From NCBI GenBank assembly GCA_964645155.1, contig CAZYBG010000027.1, forward strand, positions 1-39,362: DNA of 39,362 nucleotides, written 5' to 3'. This DNA is from CAZYBG01 sp964645155. Its GTDB lineage: Bacteria > Pseudomonadota > Alphaproteobacteria > Rhodobacterales > Rhodobacteraceae. Shown in pieces: positions 1 to 9,852 of this stretch. Within the stretch, counting starts at the first letter, position 1, and every line of letters begins with the position of its first letter. Below the pieces are notes generated by a model that worked only from the letters and a program-made list of their open reading frames with translations, made no database searches and was not told the origin of the DNA. The position numbers and the translations under genes were made by a program.

Positions 1-3000
1 TCGGCCTTGGCCTTCGCCACGCCGGCCGCGATGGTGCCGACGCCGCTCGCGCTCACCAGCTTGACGGTCACCTTGGCGCGCGGGTTGATCTGCTTCAGGT
101 CATAGATCAGCTGCGCCAGGTCCTCGATCGAGTAGATGTCGTGGTGCGGAGGCGGGCTGATCAGCGTCACCCCCGGCGTCGAATGCCGCAGCCGGGCGAT
201 CAGCGCCGTGACCTTGATCCCCGGCAGCTGGCCGCCCTCGCCGGGCTTGGCGCCCTGCGCCACCTTGATCTCCAGCTCCTCGCAGGCGTTCAGATACTCC
301 GCCGTCACGCCAAAGCGCCCGGATGCCACCTGCTTGATCTTGGCAGACGGGTTGTCCCCGTTCGGCTCCGGCGTGAAATGCGCCGGGTCCTCGCCGCCCT
401 CGCCGCTGTCGGACTTGGCGCCGATCCGGTTCATCGCCACGTTCAGCGTCTTGTGCGCCTCGGGCGAGAGGGCGCCCAGCGACATGCCGGGCGTGACGAA
501 CCGCTTGCGGATCGAGGTGATGCTCTCCACCTCCTCGATCGGCACCGCCCGGCCCAGCGGCTTGATGTCCAGCAGGTCACGGATGTGGATCGGCGGGTTC
601 GCCCGCATTGCGGCCGAATACTGCTTCCACATCTCGTAGCTCGCCCGGTCGCAGGCGGTCTGCAGCATGTGCATCGTGGTGGCTTCCCAGGCGTGCTTCT
701 CGCCCGACCGCCGCGCCTTGTAGAAGCCGCCGATCGGCAGCACGTCCTGCCCGCCCTGCCAGGCCCGGCGATGCAGTTCCACGATCTTGCGCTGCAGGCC
801 GGGGATGCCGATGCCCGAGATGCGCGAATGCATCCCGGGGAAGTACTCGGCCACCATCGCGCGGCTCAGGCCGACGGCCTCGAAGTTGAGGCCGCCGCGA
901 TACGATGACAGCACCGAGATGCCCATCTTCGACATGATCTTCAGAAGCCCTGCGTCGATCGCGTCGCGGTAGCGCCGCATCGCGTCGACCAGGCTGCCCT
1001 CGATCAGCCCGCGCCCGATCCGGTCGGCCACGCTGTCCTGCGCCAGGTAGGCGTTGACCGTGGTTGCGCCGCAGCCGATCAGCACGGCGAAGTAGTGGCT
1101 GTCGATGCACTCGGCCGAACGGACGTTCAGCGAGGTGAAGGTGCGCAGGCCCTTCCGCGTCAGCCAGGAATGGACCGCGCTGGTAGCCAGGATCATCGGC
1201 ATCGGCACCCGGTCGGGCCCCTGCCGCTCGTCGGTCAGCGCCAGGTGCGCGGCGCCCGACCTGACCGCGTCCTCGGCCTCGGCGCGGATGCGCTCCAGCC
1301 CCAGCCGCAGGCCCTCGGGCTCGTCGCGGGCGAAGGTGCAGTCGATCACCGCCACCGCCTCGCCGAACTGGCGCATCATCTCGTCGAACTCGGCATTCGC
1401 GATGAACGGGCTCTCCAGCACCAGGATCTCGGTCTGGCTCGACGATTCGTCGAGCACGTTCTTGAGGTTGCCGAACCGGGTCTTGAGGCTCATCACCCGA
1501 TGCTCGCGCAGGCTGTCGATCGGCGGGTTCGTGACCTGGCTGAAGTTCTGCCGGAAGAAGTGGCTGAGCGGCCGGTACTGGTCCGACAGCACGGCGGCGG
1601 GCGTGTCGTCGCCCATGCTCGCCACCGTTTCCTTGCCGTCCTCGGCCATCGGCGCGAGGATCGTCTCCAGCTCCTCCAGCGTGTAGCCGGCCGCCACCTG
1701 CCGCCTGCGCAGCTCCGGCCCGGTGAACAGCGGCCGCTCCGGGATCTCGCGCATCATCGCGTTCAGGTCGACGATCTTCTCGACCCAGTCGCCGAAGGGC
1801 TGGGCGGCGGCCAGCCGGTCCTTGATCTCGGTGTCGTGGAAGAGCTTGCCGGTCTTCATGTCGACGCCGATCATCTGCCCCGGCCCCAGCGCGCCCTTCT
1901 CGCGCACCGTGCCCTCGTCGACCGGAACCATCCCGGCCTCGGACCCGGCGATCAGCAGACCGTCGCCGGTAACGACATAGCGCATCGGCCTGAGCCCGTT
2001 GCGGTCGAGGCCGGCGCAGACCCAGCGCCCGTCGGTCATGGCAAGCGCGGCCGGCCCGTCCCACGGCTCCATCACCGCGTTGCAGTAGGCGTACATGTCG
2101 ATCCACGGCTTCGGCAGCTCGACCGCCTGCTTCGACCAGGACTCGGGCACCAGCATGGTCTTGGCCATCGGCGCCGAGCGTCCGGCACGCACCAGCACCT
2201 CGAACACCGCGTCAAGCGCGCCAGAATCGGAGGTGCCCTGCGGAACGATCGGCTTGATGTCGCCCGCCAGCTCGCCAAACGCATTCGACGCCATGCGGAT
2301 CTCGTGGCTGCGCATCCCGTTCAGGTTGCCCNNNNNNNNNNGTTGCCCTTCAGCGTGTTGATCTCGCCGTTATGCGCCAGCATCCGGAACGGCTGGGCCA
2401 GCCACCATTGCGGGAAGGTGTTGGTGCTGTAGCGCTGGTGATAGATCGCAAACGCGCTTTCGAAGCGCGGGTCGACAAGGTCGGGGTAGAAGGTGGCGAC
2501 CTGCTCGGCCAGCATCATGCCCTTGTAGATGACCGACCGGCACGACAGCGAGCAGAGGTAGAGACCCTGGATGCCCGCCTCGCTTGCGGCCTTCTCGATC
2601 CGGCGGCGGATGACGTAGAGTTCGCGCTCGAACGCCTCGTCGTCGATGTCCTTCTCGTTGCGGATCAGGATCTGCTCGATCTCTGGCCTTGTCGCGTTGG
2701 CCTTGTCGCCCAGAACCTCGGTGTTCACCGGCACGTGCCGCCAGCCGTAGATGTAGTGCCCCATGCGGAGCACCTCGGTCTCCACGATCGTGCGGCAGCG
2801 CTCCTGCGCGCCGAAGTCGGTACGCGGCAGGAACACCTGGCCGACGGCGGTCAGCTTGCCGGTGTCGGGCTCGTGGCCGGTCCGCCGGATCTGGTCATAG
2901 AAGAACGGCACCGGGATCTGCACGTGGATGCCCGCGCCGTCGCCGGTCTTGCCGTCGGCATCGACCGCGCCGCGGTGCCACACCGCCTTCAGCGCGTCGA

Positions 3001-3160
3001 TGCCGTTCTGCACCACCCGCCGCGAGGGCTTGCCGTTGATCGCGACGACGAGCCCCACGCCGCAGGACGAATGCTCGTCCTCGGCGCGGTAGAGGCTGCG
3101 GGCGTCCATGAAGGCGCGCTTCGCCTCCTCGGCGGCGACCCAGGTGGTGTCATAGGTCAT
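1..3160 (-). CDS. gltB: Glutamate synthase (NADPH) large subunit, partial, interrupted by an assembly gap
   Basis: Large subunit of glutamate synthase, which makes two glutamates from glutamine and 2-oxoglutarate together with GltD. The ATG at 3160 follows a GAGGAG ribosome site. A propeptide of about 32 residues leads to Cys33 in SSCGVG, the expected N-terminal nucleophile of the glutaminase domain. HNGEINTLKGN is followed by the gap, then MRSHEIRMASNAFGE. The FMN-binding barrel (GEGGEDPAHFTPEPNGDN, then KPGEGGQLPG) is reached before the window edge. About 1047 residues are visible out of roughly 1500 usual for the family, so the 3Fe-4S cysteines and the C-terminal beta-helix lie beyond position 1. 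The frame appears to shift at 2332-2341 only because of ten Ns plus a 7-bp duplication; removing those 17 bases restores one reading frame. The start overlaps the upstream gene by 11 bp. Confidence 0.96.
2325..2348. other. Assembly gap (10 Ns) flanked by a duplicated 7-mer
   Basis: Ns occupy 2332-2341. The 7-mer gttgccc is present at 2325-2331 and again at 2342-2348. Collapsing one copy and the Ns (17 bases) gives a continuous GltB reading frame through LKGNLNGMRSHE, a normal family sequence. The gap is therefore a scaffolding artefact between contigs that overlap by 7 bp, not a real frameshift or missing DNA. Confidence 0.93.
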
Positions 3161-3920
3161 CGGGGCGCTCCTCGGGAACGGGCCGGCCGGGGGCCGAGGC
3201 AGTCACCGTCTCGCAGTCGTAGAGCGGGATCGTGGTCATGAAGTTCTCCTCGCCCGGAAAGATGAAGTCGACCGGCGTGAAGTCGCGGGGCAGCCAGCCC
3301 TCGCCCAGGTCGGTCTGGCCGCGGCCCGAGAAGAACAGCCGCCATTCGGGGTGGACGAACTCGTTGCCGCGGGACTGCCACAGGAGCTGGCCGTTGTCGT
3401 CGGTCACCACGGCCTCGTACTTCGTCTGCCTGAGTTCGACGCCATCGATGACGACGGACTGCCCGGTCAGCTCGTCATAGCCGCGGACGTTCTCCCGCAC
3501 GCCGGTGGTCCGGATGGTCGAGAAGTCGTAGCTGTCGCGCCCGGTTTCCAGCAGTTCCGAGAAGCTCGCGGGATCGGCGGCGCCGGGCTCGAGCATGTCG
3601 ATCGTCCCGTCGCTCTCGTGGCTCTCCACCCACTGCGTCTCGTAGTCGATCCGGCTGCGGAAGAAGGCGCCGTTCAGCCCGAAGTCGACGCGCCACTGGT
3701 CGCCGGCCGCGTCGGCCTCGCAGCGGTAGTGGTTCGAGACCTTGCAGCTGCGCGACTGCACGGTCAGCCAGCCCTCGCAGCCGCCGGGCGGGGTGAAGGT
3801 CCCGGCCGCGGCAGGTCCGGCGAGAGCGGCCGAAAAGGTCAGCACCGCTGACATGAGCGTTGGGCGCAGGCCGCGCGGGCGGTGTACATCCGGTGTACAG
3901 GCTGTGTACATGTTGTGCAT
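3150..3920 (-). CDS. Putative exported protein of unknown function between gltD and gltB
   Basis: I do not recognise the family. The ATG at 3920 has a good GGAG site 6 bases upstream and lies 10 bases after the gltD stop. It gives 256 residues. The N-terminus looks like a signal peptide: arginines at about 14-19, a hydrophobic stretch TLMSAVLTFSAALAG, and a likely cleavage after PAAA. The mature part is rich in W, Y, D and E and has four cysteines (GGCEGW, SRSCKV, HYRCEA and LYDCET), which could form disulfides in the periplasm. A second possible start is ATG at 3854, which lacks a ribosome site and positive N-region. The gene overlaps gltB by 11 bp, so it is probably co-transcribed with gltD and gltB; why an exported protein sits there is unknown. 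Three 11-bp-spaced TGTACAC repeats overlap its first codons. Confidence 0.75.
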   Translation of the reverse strand: MHNMYTACTPDVHRPRGLRPTLMSAVLTFSAALAGPAAAGTFTPPGGCEGWLTVQSRSCKVSNHYRCEADAAGDQWRVDFGLNGAFFRSRIDYETQWVESHESDGTIDMLEPGAADPASFSELLETGRDSYDFSTIRTTGVRENVRGYDELTGQSVVIDGVELRQTKYEAVVTDDNGQLLWQSRGNEFVHPEWRLFFSGRGQTDLGEGWLPRDFTPVDFIFPGEENFMTTIPLYDCETVTASAPGRPVPEERPDDL

Positions 3921-3921
3921 C
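3882..3921 (-). promoter_or_regulatory. Three (possibly four) 11-bp-period direct repeats, TGTACAC + 4
   Basis: Read on the plus strand, GTGTACA occurs at 3882-3888, 3893-3899 and 3904-3910, each separated by four variable bases. A degenerate fourth unit (GTGCATC, 3915-3921) covers the start codon of the downstream gene. The 7+4 layout with 11-bp period is the arrangement used by OmpR/PhoB-family response regulators, which bind direct repeats on one face of the helix. The period is not a multiple of three, so the copies are read in three different frames and encode no protein repeat. The regulator is unknown. Confidence 0.5.
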
Positions 3922-3930
3922 GGCCGCTCC

Positions 3931-5406
3931 CTACTCCGCCGCCACTCGGGCCGGCTGCGCCAGATAGTCGAGGATCGCGTCGGCCGCCTCGCGTCCGTCG
4001 CGGATCGCCCAGACGACAAGGCTCGCGCCCCGCACGATGTCGCCCGCCGCATAGACGCCGGGGATCGAGGTCTGGTGGGTGCGGAAGTCGGCCTTGACCG
4101 TGCCCCAGCGCGTCACCTCCAGCTCCGGCACGCCCCACAGCGCGGGCAGGTCCTCGGGCTCGAAGCCGAGCGCCTTGATGACCAGATCGGCCTCCTCGGT
4201 GTAGTCCGACCCGTCGATCAGCTCGGGGACCTGCCGCCCCGTCGCATCGGGCGCGCCGAGCCGCATCCGCTCGACCCGGACACCCTCGACATGGCCGGTG
4301 CCGAGGTTCGGGGCCCCGATCTCGGTCACCCGCAGGTCGCCGAGGAAGGCCTTCGGGGCCGACAGCCAGACGAACTCGACACCCTCCTCCTCGGCATTGG
4401 CCACCTCGCGCTGGCTGCCGGGCATGTTCGCCCGGTCGCGGCGGTAGAGGCACTTGACCGAAACCGCGCCCTGGCGGACGGCGGTGCGCACGCAATCCAT
4501 TGCCGTGTCGCCGCCACCGATGACGACCACGCGCTTGCCCTCGGCGTCAAGCTCGCCCGACTCGAACTCCGGCACCTCGTCGCCGAAGCTCTTGCGGTTC
4601 GACGCGGTGAGGTAGTCGATCGCGCGCACGATGCCGCCCGCGCCCCCGCCCGGGGCGGCCAGGTCGCGGCTTTTGTAGACGCCGGTCGCGATCAGCACGG
4701 CGTCGTGCTGGCCGCGGATCGCATCGAAGCTGATGTCCGCCCCGACGTCGCAGTTCAGCCGGAGGGTCACGCCGCCGGCCTCGAGCTGCGCGATCCGGCG
4801 CATCACCACCGGCTTTTCCAGCTTGAAGCCGGGAATCCCGTAAGTCATCAGGCCGCCCGCGCGATCGTGGCGGTCATAGACCGTCACCTGCAGGCCGGCA
4901 CGGCGCAGCCGGTCGGCGGCGGCAAGCCCGCCCGGGCCCGCGCCGATGATGCCGACGCTCTCGGCGCGCTCGGCGCCCGGCATGATGGGCCGGACCCAGC
5001 CTTCCTCCCAGGCGGTGTCGGTGATGAACTTCTCGACCGAGCCGATCGTGACGGTGCCGTGGCCGGCCTGCTCGATCACGCAGTTGCCTTCGCAGAGCCG
5101 GTCCTGCGGGCAGATGCGGCCGCAGATCTCGGGGAAGGTGTTCGTCGCCTGGCTGACCTCATAGGCTTCCTGCAGCCGCCCCTCGGCCGTCAGGCGCAGC
5201 CAGTCGGGGATGTTGTTGTGCAGCGGGCAATGGGTCTGGCAGTAGGGCACGCCGCACTGGCTGCAGCGACCGGCCTGCTCCTTCGCCTTCTGGTCAGCGT
5301 ATTCGGCATAGATCTCGTGAAAGTCCGCGCGCCGCAGGTCGGGAGGCCGCTTGTCCGGCATCTCCTTTCCCAGGCTCACGAACCGGAGCATCTGTTCCTT
5401 TGCCAC
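3931..5406 (-). CDS. gltD: Glutamate synthase (NADPH) small subunit
   Basis: Beta subunit that oxidises NADPH with FAD and passes electrons through Fe-S clusters to GltB. The start is GTG at 5406 with GGAG 8 bases upstream; 491 residues. Eight N-terminal cysteines form two groups: C48, C51, C56, C60 and C95, C99, C105, C109, as expected for the ferredoxin-like domain shared with dihydropyrimidine dehydrogenase. The FAD Rossmann motif GIIGAGPGG is at about 152-160, and a second nucleotide motif GGGDTAMDC lies near 290-300 for NADPH. C-terminal YAAGDIVRGASLVV closes the FAD site. It is the first gene of the gltD-orf-gltB operon. The 158-bp intergenic region upstream is AT-rich relative to its surroundings. 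Confidence 0.97.
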   Translation of the reverse strand: MAKEQMLRFVSLGKEMPDKRPPDLRRADFHEIYAEYADQKAKEQAGRCSQCGVPYCQTHCPLHNNIPDWLRLTAEGRLQEAYEVSQATNTFPEICGRICPQDRLCEGNCVIEQAGHGTVTIGSVEKFITDTAWEEGWVRPIMPGAERAESVGIIGAGPGGLAAADRLRRAGLQVTVYDRHDRAGGLMTYGIPGFKLEKPVVMRRIAQLEAGGVTLRLNCDVGADISFDAIRGQHDAVLIATGVYKSRDLAAPGGGAGGIVRAIDYLTASNRKSFGDEVPEFESGELDAEGKRVVVIGGGDTAMDCVRTAVRQGAVSVKCLYRRDRANMPGSQREVANAEEEGVEFVWLSAPKAFLGDLRVTEIGAPNLGTGHVEGVRVERMRLGAPDATGRQVPELIDGSDYTEEADLVIKALGFEPEDLPALWGVPELEVTRWGTVKADFRTHQTSIPGVYAAGDIVRGASLVVWAIRDGREAADAILDYLAQPARVAAE

Positions 5407-5564
5407 GCGCCTGTCTCCGCCATTGCCGTCCGAAAGACTCCGGTACCGGAAAGCAGACCGAAAATAAAGTCAGCCCTGCTTACCTACATGGAGAAAAATT
5501 GCTCCCACGGAGACTGAAGTAGCTGGGTCATCACAAAACAAGGACAGTATGGCTTACCTTTAAC
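5407..5564. other. Intergenic region before gltD with a 12-bp palindrome
   Basis: This 158-bp spacer between uppP and gltD is visibly more AT-rich than its neighbours and must carry the glt promoter, but I could not fix a convincing -35/-10 pair. A perfect 12-bp palindrome TCCGGTACCGGA sits at 5439-5450, about 33 bp upstream of the gltD start. On the plus strand it lies within a series of CCG(G)AAA-like words (near 5429, 5446 and 5458). It is a candidate operator. Confidence 0.4.
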
Positions 5565-6371
5565 CTAGCCGACGAGAAGAAGCGCCGCCAGCGCGGCCGT
5601 TCCGACCAGGATCCGCCACCATCCGAACAGCGCAAAGCCGTGGCGCGACACGTATTCCAGAAGCCACCGCACCACGAGGACGGCCGCCACGAACGCGAAG
5701 ACAAAGCCGACGGCGATCTCGGCCACCGCGCCGGGATCGAGCATGTCGCGGCTCGCCCACAGGTCGTAGACGAAGGCGCCGAGCATCGTCGGCATCGACA
5801 GGAAGAAGCTGAACTCCGCCGCTGCCCGCTTCGATGCTCCCATGAGCAGCGCGCCGACGATCGTCGCGCCCGATCGCGATACGCCCGGGATCATCGCCAG
5901 CACCTGGAACAGCCCGATCCGGAACGCCAGCGACAGCGGGAAGTGCATCGCGTCCTCGTGGTGCGTCTCGGGAATCCAGCGGTCCACCAACAGCAGAACG
6001 ATGCCGCCGAGGATCAGCATGACCGCGATCAGCATCGGCGTCTCGAACAGCACCGTCTTGATGAACCCGTGCGCCAGCACGCCAACCACCGCCGCCGGCA
6101 GGAAGGCGACGAGGACCGAAAGGATGAACCGCCGCGCGGCCGGGTTGCCCGGTGCCGCCCTCGCCACCGCCCAGAGCTTGGCGGCATAGACCGACAGGAT
6201 CGCGAGGACCGCGCCTAGCTGGATCACGACCTCGAAGGTCCGGCCGGCACTCTGGAAGCCGAGGAAATGCCCGGCGAGAAGCAGATGGCCCGTCGACGAG
6301 ACCGGGATGAACTCGGTCAATCCTTCGAGGATGCCGAGCATCGCGGCGATGAGGATCGAGTTCTCGGCCAT
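5565..6371 (-). CDS. uppP: Undecaprenyl-diphosphatase
   Basis: Integral membrane enzyme that dephosphorylates undecaprenyl diphosphate to recycle the lipid carrier for peptidoglycan and surface glycans (also called BacA). The family signature GLTEFIPVSSTGHLLL is near residues 15-30 and the second conserved block PGVSRSGATI is in the middle; several hydrophobic segments follow. Starting at ATG 6371 (MAENSILIAAM) gives 268 residues, the usual length. A GTG at 6410 in the same frame would add 13 residues and has an AGGCGG site, so the exact start is uncertain. The gene follows dnaJ on the same strand after about 180 bp. Confidence 0.95.
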   Translation of the reverse strand: MAENSILIAAMLGILEGLTEFIPVSSTGHLLLAGHFLGFQSAGRTFEVVIQLGAVLAILSVYAAKLWAVARAAPGNPAARRFILSVLVAFLPAAVVGVLAHGFIKTVLFETPMLIAVMLILGGIVLLLVDRWIPETHHEDAMHFPLSLAFRIGLFQVLAMIPGVSRSGATIVGALLMGASKRAAAEFSFFLSMPTMLGAFVYDLWASRDMLDPGAVAEIAVGFVFAFVAAVLVVRWLLEYVSRHGFALFGWWRILVGTAALAALLLVG

Positions 6372-6517
6372 GCCCACCCGCACCAGTTGTTTCCGGCCCC
6401 CGACGGACACGATTCCGCCTGGAGCCGCAAGGCCGAACTGGCCCCGACCGGCGGATGTTGCCGGCGATGCTGCATCGCGGATCCTCCCGGTGCCGCGGAA
6501 GCCCGTGGGTCGGGGCC

Positions 6518-6537
6518 GGCGGCTCAGGCCCGCCGCC
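6518..6537 (-). terminator. Possible hairpin downstream of dnaJ
   Basis: An inverted repeat GGCGGC / GCCGCC with an 8-base loop lies 15 bases past the dnaJ stop. There is no T-run after it, so it is either a weak terminator or an mRNA-stabilising stem. A second small hairpin (GCGATG-CTG-CATCGC) is at 6464-6478 in the same spacer. Confidence 0.3.
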
Positions 6538-6551
6538 TGGGGCCCGTGCGG

Positions 6552-7700
6552 TCAGCCCTTCATCCCGTCCCAGAAGCTCTTCACCTTGTGGAAGAACGAG
6601 CTGCTTTCGGGGTTGTTGTCCTCCGACAGCCGGTCGAACTCCCGCAGCAGCTCCTTCTGGCGGCCGGTGAGGTTCACCGGCGTCTCGACCGCCATCTCGA
6701 TGAACATGTCGCCGGAAATCCCGCCGCGCAGGCCCGGCATCCCCTTGCCGCGCAACCGCATCTGCTTGCCCGACTGGGCCCCCGGCGGGACCTTCACGCG
6801 GCTCCGTCCGCCGTCGATCGTCGGCACCTCGACCTCGCCGCCGAGCGCGGCCGTGGCGATCGTGAGCGGCACGCGGCAGAACAGGTTCAGGCCCTCGCGC
6901 TGGAAGATCGGATGATCGGCGACCTCGATGAAGATGTAGAGATCCCCCGGCGGCCCGCCGCGGAGGCCCGCCTCGCCCTCGCCGGCCAGCCGGATCCGCG
7001 TGCCGGTCTCGACGCCCTGCGGGATGTTGACGCTCAGCGCGCGGTCCTTGTCGACGCGGCCTGCGCCGCCGCAGACCTTGCAGGGGTTCTTGATGATCTG
7101 GCCGAGGCCACCGCAGGTCGGGCAGGTGCGCTCGACCGTGAAGAAGCCCTGCTGTGCCCTTACCTTTCCCATCCCCGAGCAGGTCGGGCAGGTGACCGGC
7201 TCGGCGCCGCCCTCGGCGCCGGTGCCCGAACAGGCCGCGCACGCGACCGAGGTGGGCACGTTGATGGTCTTGTGGACGCCGCGATAGGCGTCCTCCAGCG
7301 TGACGGCCAGGTTGTAGCGCAGGTCGGATCCGCGCGCGGTCCGCTGCCGGCCGCCGCCGCCGGTCCGCATGAAATCGCCGAACAGGTCGTCGAACACGTC
7401 CGAGAAGGCACTGGCAAAGTCGCCGCCGCCGAACCCCCGGGCGCCGGCACGCGCGCCCGCGGCACCCATGCCGCCCTCGAAGGCCGCATGGCCGAAGCGG
7501 TCGTACGCCGCCTTCCTGTCGGGGTCCTTCAGGGCGTCGTAGGCCTCGTTCACCTCCTTGAAGGCGGCCTCGGCCTTCGGGTCGTCCTTGTTGCGGTCGG
7601 GGTGAAGCTCCTTGGCCTTCTGCCGGAAGGCCTTCTTGATGTCCTCGGCCGACGCATCCCGGGCGACGCCGAGCACATCGTAGTAGTCACGCTTGGCCAT
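6552..7700 (-). CDS. dnaJ: Chaperone protein DnaJ (Hsp40)
   Basis: Co-chaperone that delivers unfolded clients to DnaK and stimulates its ATPase. 382 residues, start ATG 7700. The J domain is at 1-70 with HPD at 33-35, followed by a Gly/Phe-rich linker (FGGGDFASAFSDVFDD). Four zinc-binding repeats follow in order: CAACSGTG, CPTCSGMG, CPTCGGLG and CKVCGGAG. The C-terminal substrate-binding domains contain VPPGAQSGKQMRLRGKGMPG. It is a full-length type I DnaJ. It lies 74 bp downstream of dnaK on the same strand, separated by a strong hairpin, and is probably expressed from the dnaK heat-shock promoter at a lower level. Confidence 0.98.
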   Translation of the reverse strand: MAKRDYYDVLGVARDASAEDIKKAFRQKAKELHPDRNKDDPKAEAAFKEVNEAYDALKDPDRKAAYDRFGHAAFEGGMGAAGARAGARGFGGGDFASAFSDVFDDLFGDFMRTGGGGRQRTARGSDLRYNLAVTLEDAYRGVHKTINVPTSVACAACSGTGAEGGAEPVTCPTCSGMGKVRAQQGFFTVERTCPTCGGLGQIIKNPCKVCGGAGRVDKDRALSVNIPQGVETGTRIRLAGEGEAGLRGGPPGDLYIFIEVADHPIFQREGLNLFCRVPLTIATAALGGEVEVPTIDGGRSRVKVPPGAQSGKQMRLRGKGMPGLRGGISGDMFIEMAVETPVNLTGRQKELLREFDRLSEDNNPESSSFFHKVKSFWDGMKG

Positions 7701-7725
7701 TCATGCTGGTCCCTTCGGCACGGCA

Positions 7726-7756
7726 GGGGCCGGCCCGCAGTTCGCGGACCGGCCCC
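7726..7756 (-). promoter_or_regulatory. Strong hairpin in the dnaK-dnaJ spacer
   Basis: A 13-bp stem (one wobble pair) with a 5-base loop starts about 18 bases after the dnaK stop. The outer arms are GGGGCCGG and CCGGCCCC. There is no T-run, so a classical intrinsic terminator is unlikely. It could be an attenuator or a 3' end stabiliser that lets dnaK be expressed above dnaJ. Confidence 0.55.
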
Positions 7757-7774
7757 GGAGAGTTTCCACCGCGC

Positions 7775-9688
<1,914 letters not shown>

Positions 9689-9717
9689 TGCTGCTACCTC
9701 TTTCATTCGGCGATGTT

Positions 9718-9786
9718 GTGGGGCGCGGCCCACCGGGCGGCACCGCTCCCCGATCCCACGACTCGGCCGGGATGGCGGCCCGGCCG
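9718..9786 (-). other. Structured dnaK 5' leader
   Basis: The predicted transcript has a leader of about 105 bases. It contains a perfect 8-bp stem CGGCCGGG / CCCGGCCG with a 7-base loop (9764-9786) and a second stem GTGGG / CCCAC (9718-9733). Neither obviously pairs with the AGAGG ribosome site near 9697-9701, so a thermometer role is not shown. Confidence 0.4.
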
Positions 9787-9800
9787 GTTCGACCTTCGGG

Positions 9801-9830
9801 TATATAAGAGGGGGCCAGAGGGGCTGCAAG
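9801..9830 (-). promoter_or_regulatory. RpoH (sigma-32) heat-shock promoter of dnaK
   Basis: On the minus strand CTTG (9827-9830) is followed after 18 bases by CTTATATA (9801-9808). The alphaproteobacterial heat-shock consensus is CTTG-N17/18-CYTATNT, so the match is essentially complete apart from a distal G. Transcription would start near 9793 and read into dnaK. Confidence 0.75.
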
Positions 9831-9852
9831 GCGCGCAAACGGCGGCAAATCG

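Noticed and set aside
1095..2432. Plus-strand reading frame across the assembly gap in gltB
   Set aside because: Runs through the Ns and is antisense to gltB, so it is not real.
3883..3910. CrtJ/PpsR-type site (TGT-N12-ACA) in the TGTACA repeats
   Set aside because: The spacing between neighbouring TGT and ACA is 11, not 12, and there are no photosynthesis genes nearby. The 11-bp direct repeat explanation fits better.
5489..5503. Sigma-54-like element TGGAGAAAAATTGCT before gltD on the plus strand
   Set aside because: The GG and GC elements are one base too close for a -24/-12 promoter, and it faces away from gltD.
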